Shown here piece after piece: positions 1-12,649 of a stretch of DNA of 64,000 bases. Origin of the DNA: Charina bottae. Taxonomy: Eukaryota > Chordata > Lepidosauria > Squamata > Charinaidae. Position 1 is the first letter of the stretch; each line of letters starts with the position of its first letter. The position numbers were made by a program, and so were the translations under genes. The DNA is taken from NCBI GenBank assembly GCA_023362775.1, contig JALMGJ010000005.1, positions 62,873,463 through 62,937,462 of the forward strand, written 5' to 3'. The notes beneath the pieces are model-generated. The model made no database searches. It saw only the letters and a program-made list of their open reading frames with translations, and was not told the origin of the DNA.

Positions 1-409
1 AGCAGAGTTCCATCACCAGAATGGAAAGAAAGCATCATGGTCTGTGCAAAGACCAGGCATAGTTACAGTTCAGATACAAAGTACATGTAGATAGCAGTCT
101 ACATAGAGAAAGCATAGGAAGAACATAAGTGAGATGAATACCCATGGTTCATAGCTGAAATATACCCATGGTTCAGAATTCTGATTGGTTAAAATGGGCT
201 AAGGTTACTTTTTCAGCTTACAGTTGTTGTACTTACTATAAACCGTCATGGGGTGGCGGTGTTGCATATTGGCTTTCCCTCGAGACTCTATTCTCATGGG
301 AACAGGACTGATAACGTTTTGTTTTGGCTAGATGAACAGCAACACCTGTTATTTACGAGCTACTTTGTTATGGAAACGTGCTTGCAACAGAGGGGCTTGG
401 AATTTTCCA
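1..409 (-). mobile_element. Retroviral-type LTR, cut by the window start
   Basis: The reverse strand aligns along its length with the LTR at 59004-59560: a shared CCAAT box (184-188 here), shared GGTTTATAGTAAGTACAAC and CTATCTACATGTACTTTGT stretches. It starts TGGAAAATTCC at 409 on the minus strand. Its 3' end and anything beyond lie left of the window, so I cannot tell a solo LTR from a fuller element. No retroviral gene is visible here. Confidence 0.7.
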
Positions 410-435
410 CTTTCAGGCCAGATTCATAGTGTAGA

Positions 436-1267
436 AATTCCATGCGTTTGATTCTGCATAGAATAACTTTACCAAATAACTTTAACAATCACCAGATGGT
501 CAATACCGAAATCAGATTGATTATATACTTTGCAGCCAAAGATGGAGAAGCTCTATACAATCAGCAAAAACAAGACCTGGAGCTGACCGTGGCTCAGATC
601 ATGAGCTTCTCATCGCAAAATTTAGGCTTAAATTGAAGAACGTAGAGAAAACCACTAGACCAATCAGGTATGACCTAAATCATATCCCTTATGAATAAAC
701 AGTGGAGGTGAGGAATAGATTTAAAGGATTAGATCTGGTAGAAAGAGTGCCTGAAGAACTATGGATGGAGGTTCGTAACATTGTACAGGAGGCAGCAACT
801 AAAACCATCCCAAAGAAAAAGAAATGCAAGAAAGCAAAGTGGCTGACTGATGAGGCTTTACAAATAGCTGAGGAAAGAAGGGAAGCAAAAGGCAAGGGAG
901 AAAGGGAAAGATATAAACAACTGAATGCAGAATTCCAGAGAATAGCAAGGAGAGATAAGAAGGCCTTCTTAAATGAACAATGCAAAGAAATCGAGGAAAA
1001 CAATAGAATGGGGAAGACTAGAGATCTCTTCAAGAAAATCGGAGATATCAAGGGAACGTTTTGTGCAAAGATGGGCATGATAAAGGACAAAAAAGGCAGG
1101 GACCTAACAGAAGCAGAAGAGATTAAGAAGAGGTGGCAAGAATACACAGAAGAACTATACAAGAAAGATCTTAATATCCCTGATAAATACGATGGTGTGG
1201 TCACTGACCTTGAGCCGGACATCCTAGAGAGTGAAGTCAAGTGGGCCTTAGGAAGCATTACTAACAA
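436..1267 (+). mobile_element. BovB (RTE) LINE, 5' half: endonuclease to RT linker
   Basis: The translation contains DGEALYNQQKQDLELTVAQI, RYDLNHIPYE and PEELWMEVRNIVQEAATKT, the region between endonuclease and reverse transcriptase in BovB LINEs. The 702-1286 frame is open to LGSITNN, where BovB identity stops abruptly at a 20-bp sequence repeated in inverse orientation at 2714-2733. The endonuclease itself is missing at the left. BovB is known as a LINE spread horizontally among reptiles and ruminants (established knowledge). Confidence 0.88.
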
Positions 1268-2733
1268 TGTGTCCAACTCTTCATGATCTCATGGACCATA
1301 GCACGCCAGGCCTTCCTGTCCTCCACTGTCTCTCGGAGTTTACTCAAATTCATGTTCATTACATCGGTGATGCTATCTAACCATCTCATCCTCTGCCGTC
1401 CCCTTCTCCTTTTGCCTTCAGTCTTTCCCAGCATCAGGGTCTTTTCCAGTGAGTCCTCTCTTCGCATTAGGTGGCCAAAGTATTTGAGCTTCAGCTTCAG
1501 CATCTGTCCTTCCAATGAGCAGTCAGGGTTGATTTCCTTTAGGATTGACTGGTTTGACCTCCTTGCAGTCCAAGGGACTCTCAAGAGTCTTCTCCAGCAC
1601 CACAGTTCGAAAGCATCAATTCTTCGGCGCTCAGCCTTCCTTATGGTCCAGCTCTCACAGCCATACATTACTACTGGAAAAACCATAGCTTTAACTATAC
1701 GGACCTTTGTCGGCAAGGTGATGTCTCTGCTTTTTAATATGCTGTCTAGGTTTGCCATAGCTTTCCTCCCAAGGAGCAAGCGTCTTTTAATTTCATGGCT
1801 GCAGTCACCGTCTGCGGTGATCTTGAAGCCCAAGAAAATAAAATCTGTCACTGCTTCCATTTCTTCCCCTTCTATTTGCCAGGAAGTGATGGGACCAGAT
1901 GCCATGATCTGGGTTTTTTTAATGTTGAGTTTCAAGCCAGCTTTTGCACTCTCCTCTTTCACCCTCATCAAGAGGCTCTTTAGTTCCTCTTCACTTTCTG
2001 CCATTAGGGTGGTATCGTCTGCATATCTGAGGTTGTTGATATTTCTCCCGGCAATCTTAACTCCGGCTTGTGATTCATCCAGCCCGGCATTTCTCATGAT
2101 GTACTCTGCATATAAGTTAAATAAGCAGGGTGATAATATACAGCCTTGTCGTACTCCTTTCCCAATTTTGAACCAGTCGGTTGTTCCATGTCCGGTTCTA
2201 ACTGTTGCTTCTTGACCCGCATACAGGTTTCTCAGGAGACAGGTAAGGTGGTCTGGTACTCCCATCTCTTTAAGACTTTGCCACAGTTTGTTGTGATCCA
2301 CACAATCAAAGGCTTTAGCGTAGTCAATGAAGCAGAAGTAGATGTTTTTCTGGAACTCTCTTGCTTTTTCCATGATCCAGCGAATGTTGGCAATCTGATC
2401 TCTAGTTCCTCTGCCTCTTCGAAACCCAGCTTGCACTTCTGGTAGTTCTCAGTTCACATACTGCTGAAGCCTAGCTTGTAGGATTTTGAGCATAACCTTG
2501 CTAGCATGTGAAATGAGCGCAATTGTACGGTAGTTTGAACATTCTTTGGCATTGCCTTTCTTTGGGATTGGAACGTAAACTGACCTTTTCCAATCCTGTG
2601 GCCACTGTTGAGTTTTCCAAATTTGTTGGCATATTGAGTGCAGCACTTTAACAGCATCATCTTTTAGGATTTTAAATAGCTCAGCTGGGATACTGTCTTC
2701 TCCGCTAGCTTTGTTGTTAGTAATGCTTCCTAA
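1264..2733 (-). mobile_element. BovB (RTE) LINE, inverted 3' half with reverse transcriptase
   Basis: On the minus strand it resumes at LGSITNNKASGEDSIPAELF, exactly where the plus-strand half ends. It runs through the RT with [20 protein letters not shown] and the catalytic YADD (codons at 2014-2025) and the C-terminal [19 protein letters not shown]. One in-frame TGA lies near 2448; otherwise 391 codons are open. It ends at KSWTHC, inside the usual AGAGTCGGACAC-like 3' end, with the tail missing. Confidence 0.88.
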
Positions 2734-3421
2734 ACAAATTCCCTTTTTGCTGATTTTCAACTTGTTGTATATATCTATACAATTTTATATGAGCATGAGC
2801 ATTTACTCAATATCTATATACTTCTAAAACCTTCATTGTGTTTATCTCTTTGTACCCACGAGTTAGCCCAAACGGTGCATTATACCGCAACATTAATTTC
2901 CACAATGTTCAGACCACTTTTATTCACAAAGTTGTGGGTGTTGCAGTATCCCCACGGTCACATGGTTGTGATTTCCAACGTTCCCTGCCAGCTTCCCACA
3001 AGCAAAGGTAATAGGGAAGCTGGCAGGAAGTCGGAAGTCGCTCCCACTCCCACTGCTTTTTTGCCCACCCGTGGTCATTCCATTTATCTGTTTAGATAAG
3101 TAAATATTGACTTATTATTGAAGTTCGTTTGCCACTATAATTATTTTTCTATTTATGATATGTACTGTTCTTAGATTATCACAGGACCATCCAGCACTGG
3201 GGTAAAATATATATATATATATATGGTCAGCCTAAAATGTAATGTTCATTCTGGTCACATCAGACTGCACTACCTTTCTCTCAAAGGATGACCCAACGGA
3301 TCACAGTCTTAAAACTACATTAATAATTTTTCAGGAATTAAATCTACTGTTTTCAGTTAATATTTGAATTCAAACCATTTCAGTTCTTATAATCATTTTT
3401 GTTAAACCTTTGTTTTCTCAG
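2734..3421. other. DOCK1 intron, no gene seen
   Basis: AT-rich intron. It holds a short (TA)n run near 3204-3224. The open frame 2836-3099 has no recognised similarity and I do not call it. Confidence 0.6.
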
Positions 3422-3598
3422 ATTGAAATCAGTCCACTTGAAAATGCAATTGAAACCATGCAGTTAACAAATGATAAAATCAACAATATGGTTCAGCAAC
3501 ATTTGAATGATCCAAATCTACCTATTAACCCTCTGTCTATGCTGCTAAATGGCATCGTGGACCCTGCAGTCATGGGAGGCTTCACCAATTACGAAAAG
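3422..3598 (+). CDS. DOCK1: DOCK1 exon a (DHR-2 lobe C)
   Basis: This exon has 59 codons, phase 0 at both ends, with acceptor TTCTCAG and donor AAG|GTATGT. It begins [15 protein letters not shown] and ends GGFTNYEK. The segment [10 protein letters not shown] aligns, from knowledge of the family, with the alpha-10 insert of DHR-2 that carries the valine nucleotide sensor which helps expel GDP from Rac. No substitution is visible in that loop. Confidence 0.96.
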
Positions 3599-6500
3599 GT
3601 ATGTTTGGTTATTGTTCTCTTAGTATTGATGCTCTAGAGATGAAAAATATAGAGCTTGCTGGCAATGACACTGTAGCTACTTACTTTAATTTATTACTAC
3701 TAATTGAATGTATTACTAATAAATTGATTAGTAATCTATTACTAATAGAACTTATTTCATATTAAAAAGGGGTAATCTTTTACTAATATGAGTACTTTTT
3801 AAAATGGTTTTTATAGCAGTTAGTTAGGGCAAGGCGGAGAATCGCTGAAACTGGAGGCTAAGGTGAACCTTCTCTTGTTTGGTGAATAAGTAATGATGAT
3901 CGGTAGGGCAGAAGAGAAAATCAAGGAAGAATTTGTGCTGTCTTGTTTCTTTCTCCCCTTCTGTCCTCTGACTTATTAGAGCAACCTGAAGAATTAAATC
4001 TGGTTTGAAAGCTATATTTAATCTGCCATTTTCTGGTGGGCCAGTTGGTGCCAGGGGTAAGGCTTTCAGGAAAGACCTTTACCTCCATTTCTGTCATGGT
4101 TGGTTCACACAATATGCTTAATCCAGACAGTTTTATATTCTAGCATGTCATATGAATCTACTAACCCAGACAGTAGTGGACCAAGAGAGCAGCAATTTAA
4201 CTCTCAAACTGTGAGTCAGTTTGTGAGTCTGCAATTGTCATTTTGCAATTTGTGATTCAGGCTACCCCCTGTGGTGTGGAAACCTCAAAATTCAGGCAAC
4301 TATGTGATGGTATACAAGAGCCAGTATACTCCTGGTGTAGGGCCTCCTGTGATACCAAGCAGGACTGGAGAAATTAGACATAGATCCTGCATTGTTAGCA
4401 TGACTATGTGCTACTAGATACAAGAGTAGAAGGCTGTGATTGGTTTAATGGCTGACAGGGTAAGCCATAAAAGCATCTTGGGGGACCCAGGTGTGCTTGT
4501 CCTCAAGTGAGGGCAAGGAGCATAAAGGGGCTCTTGCTGGATTCAACTACCACATGCAGGTCTTTGCTACCTGTAATAGGGGCAGGGGATGAATCAGCTT
4601 GCTAGACTGAGAGCTGGCTTACATTCCTGATTAGAATGCCATATTAATACTGGGAAGAATTAAATTGATCCCGTATTTGGCAATAATGCTGATTAATTAT
4701 TGCTAAGAAGGGGCAAAATTATACTATTTTTACCAGATTGAGATTGCTTTATTTAATTAGGCATGCTTAAATGGCTGTAGTAACCTGTGTAGGTATAAAT
4801 CTGTGACTTTGCTAACATGCACATAACATCTGGCACCATTCTAGTGAAGTTCTCACTCTCTATACTTCGCCACACAGCAGTAAATATAACCCAAAATGAA
4901 CCAAAGTTGTATGAATACAACATGAAGCATTTTAAGGAGCCTTTTAAAATTATAAACATGATGGTTGTCATTTATTTATTTATTTTTGCACTCATAGGAA
5001 TGCCCCCACCATTACTGTTTCAAATGTGGGAAAGATCACATTTCTCATTATATGATTCCAATAGGCCTTTATTCTCTATGACAAACAAGGTGATAATCTT
5101 TAATGGTAATTATATTCAATACTACGCCTGTTCAGATACTTACCTCCTTTGGAAGATTACATTTCCAGGATTATCTTTTGAATTAGAATCTATTTTCCCA
5201 CAAGAAAAATGTTGTTGTTTTTTTCTTTATTAGCTTTTTATTAAAAGGCTGACTGACTGACTGACTGACTGACTGACTGACTGACTGACTGACTTACTTA
5301 TTTATTTTCTCTACCGCCCACCTCGCGTACGACGACTCTGGGCGGCTTACAATAATAAAAATGGCAGATCACTAAAAACAATTCAGTATAACTAAATACA
5401 AATACAGAATATAAAATATAAAATTCAAGATGGTACCAATCGAAGAGAATTCAAGATGGGAAATAAGATCTTATCCTGGGACCCTCACGGGGCCAACCAT
5501 CCCCTTGAATAGCTGTCCCCCCTCCCATCCCAGGCCAGGTGGTATAGCCACATCTTTACTCCCTTCCAAAAGGCCGGGAGAGTGGGGGCCTGTATTACCC
5601 CAAGGGGTAGCTTGTTCCAGAAGGCGGGTGCCACAGCAGAGAAGGCCCTCCTCCTGGACCCTGCCAATTGGCAATCCCTCATGGACAGGGTCCGTAACAT
5701 GCCCTCTCTGCCTGACTGGGTGGGACGGGTCGATGTAGCAGGGGTGAGGCGGTTCCTCAGGTAACCTGGACCCATGCCATGTAGGGCTTTAAAGGTGATA
5801 ACCAACACCTTGAATTGGACCCGGAAGCAAAGCAGCACCCAATTCAGCTCGTGCAGCAATGGTGTTATATATGCCCTTCTAGGGGCTCCTAAGACTGCTC
5901 ACGCGGTGCATTTTGCACCAGCTGTAGCTTCCGGATACTCTTCAAGGGTAGCCCCATGTAGAGCGCATTGCAGTAGTCTATATGGGAGATGACCAGGGCA
6001 TGAGTAACTGTTCGGAGGGACTCCCAATCCAGGAAAGGGCATAGCTGGTGCACAACATGAAGTTGTGCAAAGGCTCCCCTGGCCACAACTGCCACCTGCT
6101 CTTTGAGCAGGAGCCATGAGTCCAGGAGAACCCCCAGGTTCCACACCGGATCTGTCTGGGGCAGTGCAACCCCATCCAGAGCCAAAGATGGCAAATTCCC
6201 GGATACTTGGGAGCCCCCAACCCACATCCACTCCATCTTACCAGGGTTCAGCTGAAGCCTGTTGTTCCCCATCCAGACCCCTACAGCCTCCAGGCACCGA
6301 GAAAGGGTGGTCACAGCATCACTTACATCACCTGGGATGGAGATGTATAATTGAGTATCATCAGCATATTGATGATAGTTCATCCCGTGGCAATGGATGA
6401 TCTTACCCAGCGGTTTCATGTAGATGTTAAAAAGGAGCAGAGAGAGCACCAAACCCTGTGGCACCCCACAAAGGAGGGGCCACGGGCCAGATCTCTCACT

Positions 6501-9500
6501 CCCTATCAACACCGATTGGGATCGGCCCGGAGGAAGGAGGTGAACCAACGCAAAACCACGCCACCCCCCCAACTCTCTGAGCCGACCCAAAAGGATACCA
6601 TGGTCGATGGTATTGAAAGCCGCTGAGAGGTCAAGAAGAGCCAGGATGGATGCACTGCCTCCATCCCGCTCTCACCAAAGATCATCCATAACTGCAACCA
6701 AAGCTGTTTCCATCCCATATCCAGGCTTGAAACCTGACTGAAAGGGGTCGTGATAATCCGTTTCGTCCAGGATCCTCTGGAGCTGCTATGCCACCACTTT
6801 CTCAACCACCTTCCCTAAAAAGGGAAGATGGGAGACTGGACGAAAATTGTCCAGATTGGTGGGATCCAGTGATGGCTTCTTGAGGAGTGGGTGCACCAGC
6901 GCCTCTTTAAAGGCCACAGGAAACACTCCCTCCCCTAATGATGAATTCACCATCGCCTGGACCCACCCACATGTCACCTCCCGAGCTGCCTTCACTAGCC
7001 AGGAGGGACAGGGATCTAATTGACAAGTGGTGGTGTTTACAGACCCGAGCACCCTGTCTACTTCCTTGGGCCCAACCGGATCAAACTGTTCCCAGATAAC
7101 TGAGTAAGTAGGCTCCCCAGGCATCTTCCCAGACCCTGCTACATGCTTGGCATCCAACGTGGCACGAATCTGAGCGATTTTATCCTCCGTTTGCCCAGAA
7201 AACTCCTCAGTACAGCCATGTAGGTGGGTTTTTGAACCCACCTTCCCCAGAAGGGATCGGGTGATCTTAAACAGAGCTGTCGGGTGACATTCTGCGGATG
7301 CAGTAAGAGTGGAGAAATACTGACGTTTCGCTGCTCTTACTGCCACAAGGTAGGCCTTTATAGCGGCTCTAGCTTGTGTTCGGTCGAGTTCGGTCTTTGT
7401 CTTTCTCCAGCGGTGCTCTAGATGTCTCTTAATCCTCTTCAGAACCCTCATCTCCTCCGTGAACCACGGGGAGTGGGGTTTAACTGGACAAGAGAGGTCG
7501 CACAGGTGCGATCCTATCCAAGGCCCTGGCCACCACCCTATTCCAGGCAGCAGCCAGGGCCTCCACTGGACCTTGCAGCAGATCTTCAGGTATAACCCCC
7601 AGCTCCTTCTGAAACCCTACCGGGTCCATCAATCACCAGGGGCGGACCAATCGAATGTGTCCAGCCTCCCTGTGGAGGGGGGCAGCATAGGAGAATCTCA
7701 AGGTCACCAGGGCATGATCTGACCATGACAGTGGGGACAGATGTAACTCTCCCCTCAGATCACATTGGCACTGCTCTGACAAGAAAACCAAGTCCAGTGT
7801 GAGGCCACTGCCTCAAGTCAGGTCCTGAATAATCTGGGACAGGCCCATGGCCGCCATGGTAGTAACCCGCCCTAAAACCCCTAGAGCTCCCCTTTTCCCC
7901 CAATCCTGGCCCTCCAAGTTCCACGGTTAGGGGTCCCTCCATCCATCCAACCATACATCAACAAACATACACCAAGCAACCATGGGGTGGTGGTGAGCTC
8001 CCCAGCACTTCAGGTATCCACCATCACCCCCACATCTACTGCGCCCCCTTCACCGGCCTCTCTCACTAGCCGACAGGGGGCACCCCACTCGCTTCTCCTC
8101 CCCCTTGACTCTCACTCAAGGAGGGAGGAGCCCCACACTCATACCTCATCCGCTTATGAAGGCATAGGCTATGAATGTCTACTGGTCATGATGGCATATA
8201 TTACTTCCACCATGCTTCTGTTTATCATTTGTTGGGAAACACAAGTGGGAAAGTGCTATTGTCCTTATATCCTGCTTCTTCATTTCTCATGGTCATCTGT
8301 TTTAGTCTGAAGAGCATGAGCACTCTTAGTTTCTTATAAATTTTCTATACCTGCCAATTAATACTTTTAAAAACTCAAGTTCCAGATAGCTCTTATTGTT
8401 CTTTCCTAAACTGATAAGCTTATGTGCTGATGCAAATATCAGTTTGATTTATACTTTATTACCAATATTTATTTATTTGAAATATCTTCAACGAGTCATA
8501 AATAAAACAGAAATATTGTTCCCTGAAAGCCATTGGTAACAATAGCCCTATTGGAGGAAGGGGCAGCCCAGCTAAAACAAGCTCTGATACAGCCATCATT
8601 TGCCTTCCTTTCCATCTCCCCCCATGGAGCAATTGGTGGCAATGGCCCTTAAGGAAGTGGGGAGAAGAGGACAGGTGAAATAGGTATCTTAGGTGGTCTA
8701 CTTTCATCCTTCTCAGGGAGATATTCCACAGAACCATTGGTAATGTTAAATATTATGTTTACTAATTGCTATTATGCATTGTATAAATGCTATTGTACAA
8801 AATAACTGCTGGCTTTTTGTTTCCATTAGGCTTTCTTTAATGAGAAATACATATATGAACACCCAGAAGATCATGAAAAAATTGAAAAACTAAAGGATCT
8901 AATTGCATGGCAGGTAAATCAGATTGACAAAGAACCAAATGACTTTCTGAGGTAGCTTACTGTCACTTTTGACAAAAATGAGGCATGAAAGAATTTACTC
9001 TAGTGCAAATGTTTCTATAGGATTTTGCAAGCCTTGTAACAGGAGGTAAAGTTCATCTTTTCATGCGTTGCATAATTTGTAATTTTATCCTCCCAGATGT
9101 GGTGAATACTTTTAACCCATGTTTTTATCTCTTCTGTCAAGTGCACAGTTTGAACCTCTGAGAACACAGAAACTTTCAACTAAATTAAAAATTACATATA
9201 TTATATACATTAACCTTTGGAACAGTTTTTATTACCTGGGGCTGACTTACTCCATTGGGGACTAAAAACAACATAGAGATATGAGTTAGACTTCCAGATG
9301 TAAATTATCATATTGGAATAACAGAAATCTTCATTACAAATACTTATTTCATGACAAGGTTGTGCTGGATCCAAAATAAAGTTACGGAATGTGGAAGAAA
9401 TAATTAATAAATAAAAGAGCAGCCTTTCCCCAACTTGGTGCCCTTGTGATGAGTTGTATTTTAATTTCTATAATCCCACAATAAGTTTTTAATTTTTCTA

Positions 9501-12500
9501 TGTCTTCTGAGTTTATTATGAGAGCTAATCCAATATATCCTGTGGGCAACAAGTTAGGGAACCAAAAAAAAATATGGGGCCTTGAAAATAAGATACTAGA
9601 AGTAATAGAGCACTATCCTCCAAGGTACCTAAAAGTAAGAAAGCAGTTTTATGTTTCAGTACTTATCACTGCTTTCTGCCTCACAAAACAGCCCACCTGA
9701 GGCAGCCTCTACACTCTGCCTTAAGGTAGAATTGACCATAATATTGAATGTGCTTGGACTTCACTGAACTTTTAAAGTGATTTTCTAAACCAGGTTCATA
9801 TTTTTTACAACTTTCTGGGACTTTTGAAATTATATGGTTCCCTTGTACATACTGGTATTTAAAAAGTCAGTTTACTTTTAGAAAGAAGTATGTTTGGCTA
9901 GAAATTACTCATTAAAAAATGCTGACAGTAGATTAGAATAAATTAAAACAGAATAAGAAAAGTGAAGAAGTCCACTGAAGGGGAAAATTGATCTCAGATG
10001 TGAAGTTTGCTGTTATAAACCAGAAGAAATATGAAGTTGATGTTGCAGAAAGAAGTAGCATTAATGGGGAAAAACAGTGAAACCTTCTAATGGACTAATT
10101 CATTAGAGGGGTATCTGTTATTCAAAAATATCAATTAAATATGAAAGTATGTCATCATAGTGATTTATGTTATTTATGTGATGATGCAGATGATGCAGAT
10201 TTCATCATTTGCATCAGTTTATGTCATTTGTGCAATGATTTCATTATGCAAATGATGTAAATTGCCACAGAAATTTGCTCCATTGCTTACAAAGTCCATT
10301 ATATTGAGGTCCACTAAACTGAGGTTTCACTGTATTTTTTTTTGTTTATTTATTCCTTATTCACATTTAAATGAGGAGTTAAGTTTATTAACAGTGCTAT
10401 TTTATGTGAGTTTACTCAGCTGTGCTCAATCCTTAATAATTGTCTATAGAATTGTAGCCAAAATTAGTTTGGTCAAAGTTAAGACATTGATGAATTTAGG
10501 AACGAAAAAATGGGATGGTGTAAATCTTTTTAAAAATCTTCAAAGCTGAGGAGTAAATAAAGGAAAGGGCTGCCAAACCGAATCATATTCTAAAATGAAA
10601 TAGCAGTCTCAAAGAGGTCAAAATTAGGTTGAAAAGCAGAGCAAAGCTGATTGAGAGAATTAACCTAGTAGGAAAAAGTATGTGGTTTTCTAAAACAAAA
10701 AGATTAATGGACAAGAGCAGGCAGTTAATATTTGCAGGGTTTATGGCATGTTTGTGTTCCTGCCTGAAAACAACTAGGATATACTTGCAGCAATTATAAG
10801 CTCATAGCAGTGCTTGAAGAAAAAGCCAAAGGATTCGACCAGCAAGGACAGACTTCAGTTGACGAGAAAGGACAGGGGCTTATCCGTTCAAAGAAAAAAG
10901 TCTCATGGACAGTAGAAGACAGACAGACAGAGGAACAAGAGCTGTGGATGGGTATAATGACCAAAAGCAAGAGCATAGAGGATATTCTGCACCACTGGAA
11001 CTCAGTTTTCAAGTCATTGCAAATATAACAGATTCAAACTTTTCAGGGGAACAGATACAGCAGTAGACAATATGGTGGATCCTTAAAGACAGACAAAGTG
11101 AAGAGTTATGGTAATTGGCAACTCATTACTATAATGAATTAAAACAAACCTATGGCATTTTGAAACTCTGGGAATGAAACTAAAGACCCTGAATGTTTAG
11201 ATGTTATTCTTCTCCATCCTTCCAGTCCATTGTTTTTCAAACTTTCTGCAGTTGTGGACAACTATATAAACATTTAGAGAATGCAGACACCATGCAGTTA
11301 AACAAACTTCCTCTCTCTACATTTTTGTTTTTAAGAACATGGGATTTCTCATATTTCAGTGAATAAAATCATAATTATAGTTGCATTTGGGTTTGCCTTC
11401 TCATCTCCACAATTTTAAAGATTTTTAAGCTAAAATTTTACTGTCGAAGGCTTTCACGGCCGGAGTTCGATGGCTGTTGTGAGCTTCTGTCTGTGCTCCT
11501 GCCCTCTGAAGATGCCGGCCACAGATGCTGGTGAAAGATGTGTTGCGTCAAAACCCGGAAGCGCTGATGGCACGCCATCAGCGCTTCTGGGTTTTCCCAC
11601 AGAGACACACCAACGGTGGCGCGCGAAAATCCAAAAGCGCTGCAGCCACGGCAGCGCGCAAAAAGTGAAAGCGGCAGCAGCGCTTCCAGGTTTTTGCGCG
11701 CTGCCGCAACGGCAGCACTTCCGGGTTTTCCCGCGGCGACACACCAATGGCGGTTGGTGTGTCGCCGCGGGAAAACTTTGGAAAGCCCTGTATTAGAACA
11801 ATAGCTGATAGCACACTGAATATTAGTCAGAAGCATGATGTGGCTGCAAAGAATGCAATTTTAAGCTGTATCAACTCATTTTGGTATCTGTTGCATAGTT
11901 ACATGTAGATATTTTATAATGTATTTCACAGATGTGACTACTTTTTGTTTAAAAAATGCTACTGCATTCATGTTTTATATTCAGTTCTGTTCTTTGTATA
12001 AAAGAAATGTATTTATAGGGACATACATTTTAAATATTGAAAAAAGCTAAGTTACAATATTTTGAAATCCTCTATTGACCATAAAAATATTCCTGAAAAA
12101 TATAAACTAGTATATTCCCTTGATGTTAATTTTTTCTGTAAGCTTTTACAACAAATTGGGTTTTAGAAATTTTCAATCCTTCAGAGAAAAATAATTTCTC
12201 CCTAGGAGAATAATTTAATGTCAGCACTCTGTCATTGTCCCTAATAACTATGTTAAAAATGAATTTTAATGGTACTCATGGACATAGTATTAACCTCAAA
12301 AATGTTTAGTTTACTAGCAAAATATACGGTATATATTATTGCAAAATCTGCATACCTAAACAATACGTGTGCATTATTTTAATACAGGTGAAGATCATTT
12401 TCATATCTCTTGTGCATTTCTCAGTTTGCTTATATAAATCAGCCATTTTAATAGGAAAAAATACTTTTGAGATACTATTGCAGTGATTTATTATTATTAT

Positions 12501-12610
12501 TCTAAGGTGTAAGAAAATTATTTCTATATTAGGGGGAAATGGTATTTTATTTTAAAAAACTAATTATAATGTAAGTAGCTCACTAGAGGAGAAGAAAAAG
12601 TTGAAATATT

Positions 12611-12649
<39 letters not shown>

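Noticed and set aside
689..1276. 195-codon minus-strand frame
   Set aside because: Antisense of the BovB coding sequence; the plus-strand frame carries the recognised protein.
5249..5294. CRISPR-like or regulatory array
   Set aside because: A simple GACT microsatellite at a LINE tail; there are no spacers, and the genome is vertebrate.
10810..11028. 72-codon frame with a charged product
   Set aside because: No recognised domain, no splice or promoter context and an equally long frame on the opposite strand.
11470..11836. Several overlapping open frames in GC-rich DNA (also at 19700-20100, 32850-33300 and 60430-60700)
   Set aside because: All fall within hAT MITEs, where high GC lowers stop frequency on all frames; products are low-complexity and share no motif.
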